Origin: Setophaga petechia
Lineage: Eukaryota > Chordata > Aves > Passeriformes > Parulidae
Assembly: GCA_024362935.1 (NCBI GenBank)
Contig: JANCRA010000067.1
Coordinates: 1,976,370 to 2,040,369 of the forward strand
Reading direction: 5' to 3'
DNA: 64,000 nt
Part shown: positions 22,603-34,281 of the stretch, piece after piece
Layout of the letters: each line of letters starts with the position of its first letter
How positions within the stretch are numbered: the first letter of the stretch is position 1
The notes under the pieces: model-generated
What the model saw: the letters and a program-made list of their open reading frames with translations, nothing else
Told to the model about the DNA's origin: nothing
Database searches by the model: none
Translations under genes and position numbers: made by a program

Positions 22603-23720
22603 ACACTGGTCTGGCATTAATTCCATTAAACACCACATTTAATCATAATCTGTGCAGAAGCTCTGTGACATGTGGGAGGAATGAGCAAACAAATTCCTGA
22701 CTGCTAATCAATAAAGTGTAACATCTGAAATCATGATGTGGCAACTTTTAAAGAGTATCTTCAAATCCCTTTTTTCACTGAGATTATCTATCAGCTTTTC
22801 TTTGTCCAGCCTTCCATATAGACTGCTCTGGACTGGGCTTTGTGGGACTGGAGTGATTTTGCCAAGCTGAGGGAGCTCTGAGTGTTTTTCTCTGTTTATA
22901 AATGAAACAAATTATTTCTCTGCTGCCCTGATCTGGTTGTGGTACCTGTGGAAGCTGGAAAGCAATTTTGAAATGCATCTCCCTTGACCATCATGATCAT
23001 GATGAAGCACAACTCCAGTCCTCCCCAAATCACCTGGCAAGGGGTGCTGGTGGTGGTGGCCCCTGTAAGGGCCTCTGTGCCAGGAGAAATTCAGTTTTCA
23101 GGACTGCTTATCCTTCCCTGAAAGTTGTTTCTCATGTTTTACAGACTGGATTGGGTGTACAGCATGGAAATGGAAGATGGAATTTCTGTCAGCCTTCCCA
23201 TTACCTCTAGCAACATCTAAAATTGTACTCTGATGTAATTTCAATTACTAATAGAGAATTACTTGCCATTATCCTTTAGTTTGAAAACTTCTTGAAAAAT
23301 CACCAAATTCATAAAGCAATGCAATGTTGTATATATAAAATACAATTAAAATGACATACATGCACACAAAATGACTTTGATTTTTTTGTTATCACAAACT
23401 TGTTATCTCTTAGGTCACCCAGTCCCAAAATAAATTTTGTGGAAAAGGAACAGCTCCAGCCAGCAACAGGATCAAATTTTATCTTACCATGCCTCAGCTG
23501 CCAAGGAAACTTTGTTCCACAGAGTTTGCACAAGTCATAAGTGCTGTTATAGAAAATCAACACAGTAAATACTCCTTTGTTGAACTATTGGAAAATGATG
23601 GAGTTACAGTCTATAGAGTTCTCCTTGTCAGCATTACAAAGAAATCAGGAATGCTTTAACAACCAGAGAGCAGCTGGAGTGTGAGGAACCCCCAGCAACT
23701 ACCTGGGAGAAGTGGAGATG
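22603..23720. other. Noncoding stretch
   Basis: I see no gene or recognised repeat. Confidence 0.4.
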
Positions 23721-23726
23721 GCTGTG

Positions 23727-24292
23727 GTTGGAACCCTTTGGCTGCTGAGAATTTCAGATTTCTGTGCTGCCAGGCACTGACCCCCAAGAGAACACTGCAT
23801 TGTTCTGAGGCCGTAGAGAAGCTTCCAGAATGGAATGACAGAACTGGGATTGTGGGTGTGGAGTTTGAATAGAAGTGTGTGAGATCACAGGGTGGGAAAC
23901 TCCGAGTTTAAGGGTTTAGAATACAGTAATGGATATAAAGAAAGATGGAGATTTTAGGGTGGAGGCTGCTCCTTCTTCTTCACCTTCTTCTCCATGGGTT
24001 TGGGTGGTTTTGTGTAATTGGATAAAAAAGTGCCACTGCAGCCATGGATGGTTGGTTATTGGGTTAAAAATAAAAATCATTGTCATTTCTTAATTGGTCA
24101 GTTGATCCTTAAAAAACTTTGTAGAGAGAGAGATGGGGCTCCATTTTTAGTTTGTAGAATGAAGAGCTGCAGAACTCAGGGTTTGTGAGACTGTGACAGA
24201 GATAAGAACTGATAAACATCTGAGTCCCAACAAGAAACACCATCTCACACATTTAATCCTGACCCTGGCAAAAAAGAAGATAAGACTTGACA
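23727..24292 (+). mobile_element. LTR-B copy 2 (solo LTR)
   Basis: The family 5' sequence GTTGGAACCC (first T lost) runs to an end at AAGACTTGACA. Identical 6-bp TSDs GCTGTG lie at 23721-23726 and 24293-24298. The inner signature is CCATGGGTTTGGGTGGTTTTG followed by TGGTTGGTTATTGGGTTAAAA. No internal viral sequence is attached. It forms a converging inverted pair with copy 3. Confidence 0.92.
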
Positions 24293-24664
24293 GCTGTGAC
24301 AAAATGTTGGGAGGAAACCACAAAGTTATGAAGAGTTAAACCACCTCTTTTAAACCAAGATTATAAATTGCAATATGATTATTGCAAAATTATAACGTGC
24401 AATGTGTGGTCTGGAGTATGGGAAAACCAGCCTGGTAAAAATGTTCAATTTCTAAAGAATTCCATCAGGAAATGGCAGGTACAATGTGATGTTCTGAGCA
24501 AGCAGAGACATGTTTATTTGGTTATTTTCTTATGTGTATGTAAGGGGTAAATACATAATGCAGATATATATCCATCCATAAATATACAGAGGGAGGCCAT
24601 GAAAATTGGAGGCAGCTACTGTGAAATAGGAGGCAGGACAGAGTTCAGAAGAACAGAAGAACCC

Positions 24665-25238
24665 TGCTAGTTCTTGGCTTCTTTTTCTTCTGTCATGGTT
24701 GGGATTGAAGAGTTTGAGAGGATGTTTCCTGTTCAGACTCAGGTGTTTATCAGTTCTTATCTATGTCACAGTCTCATAAACCTTGAGTTCTGAAGTATTT
24801 CATTAAAAAGGTCAAAATTTCATTAAAAGGGTACTATCTTTGTTTACAAGGACTTTTAAGGCTAAACTAGCCAATTAAGAAATGACACCTAAATTATTTT
24901 TACTTTTAACCCAATAACCAAACACCTGTTCCAGCAATGGGGACTTTTTAATCCAATTACACAAAACCACCCAAACCCATGCAGAGAAGGTGAAGAAGGA
25001 GCAGCCTCCACCCCAAAACCTCCATCTTGCTTTATATCCATTACTGCATTCTAAACCCTTAAACTCTGAGTTTCCCACCCTGTGATCTCACACACTTTTA
25101 TCCAAACTCCACACCCACAATCCCAGTTCTGTCATTCCATTCTGGAAGCTTCTCCACAGCCTCAGGTCAGTGCAGTGTTCTCCCGGGGGTCAGTGCCTGG
25201 CAGCACAGAAATCTGAAATTCTCAGCATGTTCCCAGCT
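24665..25238 (-). mobile_element. LTR-B copy 3 (solo LTR)
   Basis: This is the reverse complement of copy 2. The flanks GAACCC (24659-24664) and GAAACC (25239-25244) form a 6-bp duplication with one mismatch. The last ~20 bp of the family 5' end are diverged, so this boundary is set by the TSD. Copies 2 and 3 are separated by only about 370 bp. Confidence 0.83.
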
Positions 25239-25244
25239 GAAACC

Positions 25245-26562
25245 TTTAAAATCTTTATAAGGTTTTAAAAACCTGTATTTTCACCACTTGGAAAATCCCT
25301 TTTTCTTCTGTCTGGTCAGATTTCTTAAAGGGTCTCCAGGGTAACTCTTAGTTTCCACTTGGGTTTCTCAAGCAAGTTGTTGAGGTTTCCAATCCCTATT
25401 TCCACGTGTGTAACTCTTGGTTGTGTGAACTATTAGTCACCTGATTTTATTGTCCTTTCACACTTAATTTAGGAGGACAATCCCCCTTGTCTCTCTCTCC
25501 CCAGCTGGCACTTTCTGGAGATGTTCATCTCTCAGCCTTAATTGCAGAAAACACCTACAAAGTTCTGTTTCACCTCTTCCAGTGCTGTTCCCCACGCAAA
25601 AAGGATAAAATAACCATGAATTTAAATCATTCCTATCTACAACTTGCAGCATGACTACTCTCTGTGGCATGAGAATTTATTGTCATGATAATGGCAAACT
25701 CTGCAAAACATGCAACAGATATTTGTTATTCATATCTTTAAAATATCAGCTGGCACATACACAGTTTAGTAACTATGGCAACACTGATAAATTTGAAAAT
25801 AATGGTTCTTATTTGCTTTGTACAAAAAGGTCAAGGACTGAACACTTGGAGCACAAACAGGAAGAGCCAATTTTGAGGATTAACTGCTGGAATTGGTGGT
25901 GTTAGCATTTACCATCCTGGTAACATTCATCCCTGGGCACCAGGGACCCATTAGGGATTGAAAAGGGAAAATATCTCTCTTGAGAAGCAACCAGGAGGGT
26001 GAAATTTCCAGTTTCTATGAAATGTTCGATTTCCTATTATTTTACCCCTGACCTTTGAGTGATTTCATTTTTCTTAAAATCACCCTAATGACCTTAAAAC
26101 TTTCCCAGAACTGGGATAATAGGCTATAGTATGACTCCACACATGGACAAATATTGACAGAGAACATTCACATAGGAACTTGCTGCAAGCCCTGCAAGGC
26201 CTCCACCTTAATTGTTATTGCCAGTACCTGTGGCAGGCTTTTTATCAGAGAATTAAATACCTTGGCATTGCCTCAGGCTGAGCAAACAGGGGCTGGAAAC
26301 CTAGGAAAATAGATCTGGATGGCCTCAGTTTGGACATAACCTGGCTGTGCCAAAGTCTGGCATGTTATATGATTTAAAACCAATATCTAAACAGGTTTTA
26401 ATTTAAAAACTGGATTTAAATCAAGAATGCTAAGGAGGAGTGGCTTCAGGGCCTGGAGCAGCTTAAATAAGAAATACTGCAGATATCCATGGGGTTTCCT
26501 ACTTATGGAAGGGATAAATTGCCATCAGCAGGATTTGTGTGTGCATGAGAGTGCTCAGGGTG
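25245..26562. other. Noncoding stretch
   Basis: I see no gene or recognised repeat between the two LTR-B copies. Confidence 0.4.
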
Positions 26563-26568
26563 CTGAGT

Positions 26569-27563
26569 GGTTGGAGCCCTGGCTGCTGAGAATTTCAGAT
26601 TTCTGTGCTGCCAGGCACTGACCCCCAGGAGAACACTGCACTGACCTGAGGCCGTGGAGAAGCTTCCAGAATGGAATGACAGAACTGGGATTGTGGGTGT
26701 GGAGTTTGAATAGAAGTGTGTAATTGTGGTGTCTGTGAGGTCCCCAGGACAAGATGAGAGATGAGAATCAGACTCCATGATCTCAGAAGGCTGATTGATA
26801 ATTTTATTATATTATATTTTATTAAAAGAATGGTATACTAAAACTATACTGAAGAAAGAGAAGGGATACATCAGAAAGGTTAACAAGAATGAATAATAAA
26901 ACCCTGTGACTCCTTCCAGAGTCCTGACACAGCTGGCCATGATTGGCCATGAAGTTAAAACAATTCACATGGAACCAATCAAACATTCACCTGTTGGTGA
27001 ACAATGTCCAAGCCACATTCCGAAGCAGCAAAACAGAGAGAAGTGAATCAGAAAATTATTGTTTACATTTCTCTCTGAGACTTCTCAGCTTCCCAGGAGA
27101 AAATCCTGGGCAAAGAGGATTTTCCAGAAATGTCACGGTGACATGTAATATCACGGGGTGGGAAACTCAGAATTTAAGGGTTTAGAATACAGTAATGGAT
27201 ATAAAGGAAGATGGAAGGTTTAGGGTGGAGGTTGGTCCTTCTTCTTCACCTTCTCCTCCATGGGTTTGGGTGGTTTTGTGTAATTGGATAAAAAGTCCCC
27301 ATTGTGGCCACGGGTGGTTGGTTATTGGGTTAAAAGTAAAAATAATTTAGGTGTCATTTCTTAATTGGACAGTTGATCCTTCAAAGGCCTTGCAGAGAGA
27401 GAGATGGGGCTCCATTTTTAGTTTGTTGGAGTGAAGTGCTGCAGAACTCAGGGTTTGTGAGACTGTGACAGAGATAAGAACTGATAAACATCTGAGTCCC
27501 AACAAGAAATTCCATCTCACACATTAAATCCTGACCCTGGCAAAAAGAAGTTAAAATTCCACA
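26569..27563 (+). mobile_element. LTR-B copy 4, interrupted by LTR-C
   Basis: The outer LTR starts GGTTGGAGCCC and ends TTCCACA. Its TSD is CTGAGT (26563-26568) versus CTAAGT (27564-27569). It is split at 26725-27143 by another LTR. Removing that LTR and one copy of its TSD leaves about 570 bp, the normal size of this family. Confidence 0.93.
26725..27143 (-). mobile_element. LTR-C copy 1, nested in LTR-B
   Basis: It begins TGTGGTGTCTG and ends CACGGTGACA. Identical 6-bp TSDs TGTAAT lie at 26719-26724 and 27144-27149, inside LTR-B. It is related to 36302-36717 and 50492-50864 (opposite orientation) and to 36971-37394 (same orientation). Because it interrupts copy 4 of LTR-B, it inserted later. 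Confidence 0.94.
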
Positions 27564-27815
27564 CTAAGTGGGAGAAGAGCTCTGAGTTTTGGGAGAGCTT
27601 CAGCAGATGCAGCAGAACAAAGGCACAAAGCCCTGGCACAGATGCCAGGATCTGGCATAATTATAAACCAAGAGAAACAAGGCACAGCCACTTGGCAAAC
27701 AAAGGTGGGATGGGAAAGCAACCAGGGCTCCACCAGATTCAGTCCCAGAAGAAAAGGAAGGAGAGAAATTCAGACTGGGCACCAGGAATCTCCCTACCAC
27801 TTTTCACAGAAATCA

Positions 27816-27925
27816 CAAAATTCCAGAATGGTTTGGGTTGGAAGGGACCTAAAAGATCATTTTGTCCCCACTCTCTGCCATGGGCAGGGACACTTCCCAC
27901 TGGGGGGAAGGTGTTTGATGGATGA
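27816..27925 (-). mobile_element. CR1 LINE 3' tail fragment
   Basis: CCAGAATGGTTTGGGTTGGAAGG, then GACCTAAAAGATCATTTTGT and CCATGGGCAGGGACACTTCC, is the reverse complement of a CR1 3' end. Confidence 0.9.
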
Positions 27926-29874
27926 TTAAACAGGATGGGCAAGGTCAGCATCTTCTCTGCTCTGGACACTCTGGGCCAGATTTCCTGATGGATTTCACAG
28001 GATATTTTGGTAGCACATGAGGCTCTGTGAAAATGTAGAGATCTTCTTTTCTGCAGTGTTAAAACCAGGTGAGACTGTGCTCATCTGCTGTCTAGGGAAG
28101 GCATAATTCATCCAACCAAGATTTTTATAATTATTTTTGGGTTTGATTGCATGGTCTGCAGGGTGGGTCTGTTCTTAATATTCACTCTTAATGTCAATCT
28201 GGGCAGATCTCGGCAATAATTCAATTTCCCACTGTCTTCCCAGTGCTTTGAATCACCAGGGATGCAGCTGGGGAAGAGGAGCAGTTTGTAAATCTGTCAC
28301 AGCAGAATTTCTGCTCTGCTCCCAAGCACACACGTGCTGGATCTTGTGCTGGTGTAGGAATCTGACACACCAGAGAGTGTGACAGATAACATATGTTAGT
28401 CTGAGCTCTCATTCCCCAGCCTCAGGAAGTGCCTGAATGTTTCTCTGAATTGAATTGCAGTTATCTCGTGTGCTTTGCAATTTCAAACACTCTGTGTGTC
28501 TGTGTGTGTGTAGCACAATCTTTTTACAGATTATTAAATTAAAAAAAAAAAGTGATCTAATCCAATTTTCTGCATAGCAAAAGTTATTGGCGCCTCCTAA
28601 ATTAACTTCTGTTGAATTAGTACTTGTTTATGTAGGAAAAAAACCCCCAAAAAACAAATTAATGCAAAAACCCCTGGAAGTAAAATTTTTTAGTAGTTGT
28701 TCCAATTGGTAGCTAGGTTCACATTGTTCAAAAAAGGCATTTTCATTAAAAAATGTGGATTACAAAAAATAATTTTGGAGCAAATTTATATTTTATTTCT
28801 GCTTTACCCTTGATATTCTTTTGGTTATAACCTCCACTTTAATTCTGATTAAATAAGTGCTAATCAAGGCAATTTTTGCATGATCAAGAGAGAAGGATTG
28901 TTGATTTCTCACAATTTTTCTTTTAAATAAACACATTAAAGAACACACCAGTCACTTAAAATCTTTTTTACTTTCTAAATGCTTTTGTAGGTCCATTTTT
29001 TGCTATATGACTTTTGAATATAATTATAAATGTTTGATCAAATTGTGTTTTGTTGGTTGTTATTCTGATTGTATATTAATGGCAGGGTCACTTACTCTGG
29101 ATTGCATTGTGACATCACAGACTATTGTTAACTGAGAATTGCTTGTTGAAAGCACAAATTATTCCTTTCATGACCAAATTTATTTATTTAGTTTTGTCAT
29201 GACACAGGTCACAGGTTTCCAGAGGAACAGGATAGGTTTTTGACACAATTTGTAATCCCATAAAGGTTTACAATACAGAAATTGATGAGGTGAAAATAGG
29301 ATCTCTTATTTCTTACAACCTAAACCCAAGAGTGAAGAGTGTGGTTCCTGTTCACCCATCAGTAAAAATTAGTAGGAGGGATCCCCAAAAAAAAAAATCC
29401 ATGTGGTGTTTTCCTGTAAATATCTCTATTCCTAAAGTGAGGAATAAAATGAAGCATATTTAGAGAAAATATTTTCTTTATGGAAACTCCAGCCTGGGGC
29501 AGAACTGATCTGAGACAAGTTGGAAAGAGGGAGAGTTCTGCCATGGTGAAAGAATTACCCCTGCTGAGTCTGGTTCTTTAATCTGCTTTTTAAATCTGCT
29601 CCTGGAGAAGGAATAGCCAGGCATGCACGAAATCAGGGCTGCCAAAATTCCCTATGGAGAAGATGGCTTTTGGTTAGGCTGGAAGGTGCAGCACCTGAGT
29701 GATGCAGGCTGAGGTGACAACAGTGAAGAAAGGACAAAGAATTTCTCTTTTATGTTTCCCTGAGGTGGTGGATAAGGAATTCCTGCTTGGGCAGCTCCCT
29801 CAGCCTCACAAGAGCAGAGCTCCTGCCCCATTCCCTCAGCTTGGGAAGGACCTTGGGACACTGAGCACATCCAG
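27926..29874. other. AT-rich noncoding stretch
   Basis: I see no gene. A short TG run lies near 28495-28512. Nothing else is recognisable. Confidence 0.4.
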
Positions 29875-30885
29875 AGGGGACAGCGAGGCTGGAGAGGGGC
29901 TGGGAACACAAACCCTGTGAGGAAGCCCTGAGGGAGCTGGGGGTGCTCAGCCTGGAGAAAAGGAGACTCAGGGCTGCCCCCATCACTCTCTGCAGCTCCT
30001 GAAAGGTGCCTGTGCTCAGCTGGGGCTGGGCTCTTTCTGCAGCAGCACTGACACACCCAGAGCACACAGCCTCCAGCTGCACCAAGGGAAATACAGGTTG
30101 GTGTGCAAACCCAGAGCACTGGGAATATTTCTGTGTCTGCTCTGGGGTGCCCTGACCCCCAGGGCAGCACTGACTCTGACCCTCATTCATGGAGAAAGTT
30201 TCCCAGACTTCAAGATAGACCAGAATCCACAAAAGTGTGCAATAGATTATAGAGAGCAGTGTGGGTGTGTCACTGGGTGAGAAATTGAGGGTTTGGGGTT
30301 TTTAGTGTGTTGTGGATGGCAGCAAGGTGGAGGGCACAGGGTGTCATCCTGGGTTTCTCCTTCATGCTGCTTCTTCCTCCTTCTCCATGGGTTTGGGTGG
30401 CATTTTGGAACTGGGCAGAAAAGTCCCCATTGCAGCTCTGTGGGATCAGTTATTGGGTTAAAAGGGAAAATAATCCAGGTGTCAGTTCTGAATTTTATAG
30501 TTTAGTCTGAAAAGACCTTGGAACAAGAGATTGTTGGGCATTTTGTGCCTTCTAATGAAAAGATGCCAAATTCACAGCAATAAACACCTGAGTCTGAACA
30601 TGACTTGCTGTCTCAAGTGCCTTCAATCCAGACCCAGAGAAACCCACAACTGGGACAGCCACAGGCTGGATATCAGGAAAAAGTTTTTCACAGAAAGAGT
30701 GATAAAGTTCTGGAATGTTCTGCCCGGGGAGGTGGTGCAGTCCCCATCCCTGGGTGTGTTTAACAAAGCCTGGATGTGGCACTGGGTGCCAGGGGTGAGT
30801 TGAGCTGTTGGGGCTGGGTTGGACTCAATGATCTTGAAAGTCTCTGCCAACCTGGTCATTCTGGGATTCTGTGAATTCTGTGAAT
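29875..30885 (+). mobile_element. CR1 LINE split by LTR-D
   Basis: The sense CR1 segment 29875-30101 (GAGGCTGGAGAGGGGCTGGGA ... CTGCACCAAGGGAAATACAGG) continues at 30664-30885 (GGCTGGATATCAGGAAAAAG ... GGGATTCTGTGAATTC). The intact equivalent of the junction can be read on the opposite strand at 35357-35725, where the two blocks are contiguous. ORFs of 160-172 codons over the first part are CR1 shadows. Confidence 0.92.
30102..30663 (+). mobile_element. LTR-D copy 1, inserted in CR1
   Basis: It begins TGTGCAAACCC and ends ACAGCCACA. The TSD is GGTTGG (30096-30101) versus GGCTGG (30664-30669), one transition apart, both derived from CR1 sequence. LTR-D is related to LTR-B through the shared block CCATGGGTTTGGGTGGCATTTTGG ... 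TATTGGGTTAAAA. Length is 562 bp. Confidence 0.91.
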
Positions 30886-30904
30886 TCCCAGCTCCATTCC
30901 TTTC

Positions 30905-31035
30905 CCTGGACACAACCCAGTCCCTCAAGGTCCTGCTTTTATCAAGGGACCCTAAAATGACCCCAGGATTGGATATGTGGCCTCACCAGGGGCAATCACG
31001 TCTCTGCTCCTGCTGGCCACACTATTTTTGATTAA
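30905..31035 (-). mobile_element. CR1 LINE fragment
   Basis: CCCCAGGATTGGATATGTGGCC ... CTCCTGCTGGCCACACTATT matches the reverse complement of a standard avian CR1 region. The opposite orientation to the CR1 just upstream shows it is a separate insertion. Confidence 0.8.
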
Positions 31036-32477
31036 AAGCTGACAACATTTGTTTGTTTCTGGTGGACTTTTAATGCATCCCATTCTCATTGTCTTAAATA
31101 AATTCTGTGAATCCCTTGGGATCTCAGTGCCAGCACTGAAAAGTTGTCTTAAAAGTACACAAAGAAATTATTAATCTTAGCAGTGAAGAAAATGTCATTG
31201 CTTTTGTTACTGTTGGAAGAGTTTATTTATTTAAAGTATTTTTAAATAAAGGTTTAAGTTCTATTTTGAAACAGCAGTCTCTGAGCTTACACAAATATGT
31301 GTTTTCATCCAAAATAAAATGTCACCTTCTGTTCCTGAGGAGTTTGATAGATGTTGGGAGAAAGAAGTGACTGCATTTTGTTTGGACAGACACGAACACC
31401 ATCCAGCTAAAGAAAAACAAACAAAATCAACCACAGAATGGTTTGGTGAGAGTTCCATTTACCTTTAGTTTACAAACCTGTTAAATTTCAGATATTTGGG
31501 TCAAAACATTTGCCACAAAGACAAAGACATCCAGATTCAGCCTGTGAGGAGGCAGCTCGAGTTTTTGAGGTTTCAGATCCAACCATCCCACTTAAATTGC
31601 CGCAGTGGAGTCTCTTGTCTCCCCTGCAGTCTGGTCCTCATCATGATGCTGATACCCAGCCCTTGGAGGAACTCCATGATTCCCCAATCCCTGCTGGGCT
31701 AAAAGGTCTGAGATTGGAGTCCCAGGGCAAAGGAGGAGGGGGGTTTGCAGCCCTGAGAAGGGTTCTGAGGCACAAAGAGCTTGAGATGACACTGACCAAA
31801 GAGACCCTGAATTTGGTGTAGAAGCAATTCATGTTTCCTCAGGGTCACTTCAAGAGAGATATTGAGTGGTGTCCCTTCAAATGAAATATGAAATTGCCTG
31901 CAGGCTTTTTATTTATTCATTTATTTGTCTACTTATTTATTTATCTCCTTTGAAGGGGAGAGATATCTCAGTGTAACCTGCTCCCTGCTACTCATGTTGT
32001 GAAATTCACCCTCAGTGACACAATTTGCCTCATTCTATCAGTGTCAGGAAGCACTAAAACATTTTCAAGCTGATAATTCTGGAGAAAGTGATGTCAGACC
32101 ATGAAATCCTTGATTCTTGCTGATATAACACCTGCAGTAAATTCTGAATTTTGGAATGGGGGTTTTGAGGATTTTTTCCTTCAGAATACTCATCTTGTTT
32201 AAGAGTTGCTGCATCAGATTGTAACTGACACTATAATTACTATAATTTGTACATTACCACTTCGGGGTCTTCTGATTTTGAATATTCCTTTAATAAGTTA
32301 TTTTCCCTCGAATTTCTCCAAGGAACTCCTGGTGAGGAATGGCAGGAACAGCAGGAATTCCCTGAATATGCATTCTCCTGCTAAGAGCTGGCATCGATTT
32401 CCCATTTGCAGAAATGAACTCTGCAAAAAGACATGCAAGAGGAAAAGGCAACTTCCTACACTTGTCCTGCCACCTTT
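31036..32477. other. Noncoding stretch with a short (TTTA)n tract
   Basis: I see no gene. TTTA/TTTG units lie at about 31908-31947. The 103-codon ORF 31510-31821 is GC-richer than its surroundings and ends within the segment, but I recognise no domain and it has no clear gene context. Confidence 0.4.
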
Positions 32478-33252
32478 GCTGCAGAAGGACTTTTTGGATT
32501 GTTGAAGAAGAACATTTTGGATTTCTGGAGAACAGTTTGGATTACTGTGGAAGAACATTTTGGATTGTTAGAGAAGAACATTTTGTATTTCTGGAGAACA
32601 TTTTGGATTGCTGCAGAAGGATATTTTGGATTGCAGCAGAAGAACATTTTGGATTTCTGGAGAACATTTTGGATTGCAGCAGAAGGACATTTTTGGATTG
32701 TAGCAGAAGGACATTTTGGATTGTTGGAGAAGAACATTTTGGTTTTCAGGAGAACATTCTGGATTGCTGCAAAAAAAAAATTATGGATTGCAGCTGGAGG
32801 ACATTTTGGTTTTCTGGAGAACATTTTGGATTGCAGCAGCAGAGCATTCTGGATTGCAGCAGAAGGACATTTTGGATTGCAGTAGAAGAACATTTTAGAT
32901 TGCTGCAGAAGGACATTTGGAATTGCTGCAGAAGAACATTCTGGATTGCAGCAGAAGGACCTTTTTGGATTGCAGCAGAAGAGCATTCTGGATTGCAGCA
33001 GAAGGACATTTTGGATTGCTTCAGAAGGACATTTTGCATTCCAGCAGAAGGACATTTTGGATTGCTGCAGAAGAACATTTTGGTTTTCTGGAGAACATTC
33101 TGGATTGCCACAGAAGGATATTTTGTATTTCTGGAGACCATTTTGAATTGCTGCAAAAGAACATTTTTGGATTGCAGCACATGACCATTTTGGATTTCAG
33201 GAGAGGAACATTTTGGATTTCAGGAGAGGAACATTTTGGATTGCTGCAGGAA
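32478..33252. repeat. Minisatellite, ~24-bp unit, about 30 copies
   Basis: Units read roughly CATTTTGGATTGCAGCAGAAGGA (24 bp), alternating with 20-21-bp variants ending GGATTTCTGGAGAA. Because 24 and 21 are multiples of three, reading frames stay open on both strands: 256 codons on + (32414-33184) and 199 and 144 codons on -. The + translation is a degenerate octapeptide repeat of the RTFWIAAE type. No signal peptide, conserved domain or splice context supports a protein. Confidence 0.95.
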
Positions 33253-33476
33253 AGAGAAATGGCACGTGGGACCCTGTCAGTGCCTCCATGGTAGCAAATA
33301 CATCCTGGTTCATTCCTTGTACAAGGCAAGCAGCACCTGGGGGATGCTGCACCCCTTGCATGAGATCTTTTGGGGAGCTCCACAAACAGGGGTTTCTGGG
33401 GCCTCTGCAGAATTCTGAGCCTTGAAATGTGTAGTTTATTATTATTATTGTTAAATTAATTCTTTGTTGTTAATAC

Positions 33477-33930
33477 TGTGGTGGGTTGACACCAGCTGGA
33501 TGGGCAGCCAAGCCATTCTGAGCCTCCCCTCTGCAAGTGGGCAGGGGAGAGAAAATGTTCATGAGCTGGGAAAAGGACAGAGACACATCAGTCACCAAAT
33601 GCAGTCCCAGGCAAAGCAGACCCAAAGTCAGGGATGTTAATTGAATTTATTATCAACATACTCAGAGTGGGACGGTGAGAAGTAAAATAAATCTGAAAAA
33701 ACCTTCCCCTCATCCCTCTCTCCTTCCCAGTTCTGCCTCCTCCCCACCAGAGGTGCAGAGAGATGGAAATGGGAGTTATGGTCACTCACATGTTGTTCCT
33801 CTCACTTTTTAGGGAGAGGAGCCAGAGCTCTTCCACTGCCCCACTTGAGGTCCCTCCCACAGGACAGAGCTGATCTCCACATGAGATCCATATTATCTGC
33901 CTCATAATGATGGAAAAAAAAAAATATTCC
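33477..33930 (-). mobile_element. ERVL-like LTR (avian), likely truncated
   Basis: TGTGGTGGGTTGACACCAGC, followed by GGCAGGGGAGAGAAAATG, AATTTATTATCAACATACTC and GAGAAGTAAAATAAATC, resembles a common avian ERVL-type LTR I recall, read here as its reverse complement. The right boundary is approximate. A 118-codon ORF at 33786-34142 overlaps it and is not supported. Confidence 0.65.
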
Positions 33931-33949
33931 TGCCTTTCATAATGTGGAC

Positions 33950-34281
33950 AGTTTTTTATTGAGACATAGTTGATGGGAAAAGAGACGTGAGAAAATACAT
34001 CTGAGAAAGCAACAGCTGCCTCATTCAAGGACACAGTTTCCTTGAGCAAGAAGTTGTTCAAGAAAATATGTGATAACAGGAGGTAAAAAAGAAGCCACAA
34101 ACATCCTGAGAAAGGTGGGACTGACTTTTCATAGCTGACCAATAGTGAGCTCTACTTTTGCAACATGTATGAGCCTTATTACTGCGATTATAAAAGCGTG
34201 TATATTAATCAATAAATCTGAGACTTGTCAATCATCATGGGATGAGCAATGTCTCCCGTCGATCTCGTCATCATAATCACA
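33950..34281 (+). mobile_element. Second LTR-like fragment
   Basis: GCAACATGTATGAGCCTTAT, then GATTATAAAAGCGTG (TATA box), AATCAATAAATCTGAG (AATAAA) and GAGCAATGTCTCCCGTCGAT, looks like the 3' part of an avian LTR and leader. The ends are not defined: TGTGATAA at 34069 and ATCACA at 34281 are a possible terminal pair, but without a matching TSD. Confidence 0.5.

Noticed and set aside
18970..24292. A full-length provirus bounded by LTR-B copies 1 and 2
   Set aside because: The two LTRs are in opposite orientation, each with its own TSD, and no gag/pol/env-like sequence lies between them.
29652..30232. ORFs of 172 and 160 codons on the - strand
   Set aside because: They read the antisense of a CR1 3' region and its LTR insertion. 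They show no reverse transcriptase or endonuclease motif.
31510..31821. 103-codon ORF with an acceptor-like CTCCCCTGCAG inside
   Set aside because: No recognisable domain, no convincing donor and no neighbouring exon in phase. Not enough to call a gene.
32478..33252. CRISPR-like array of regular repeats
   Set aside because: Units are contiguous and degenerate, with no unique spacers, and the genome is vertebrate. It is a minisatellite.
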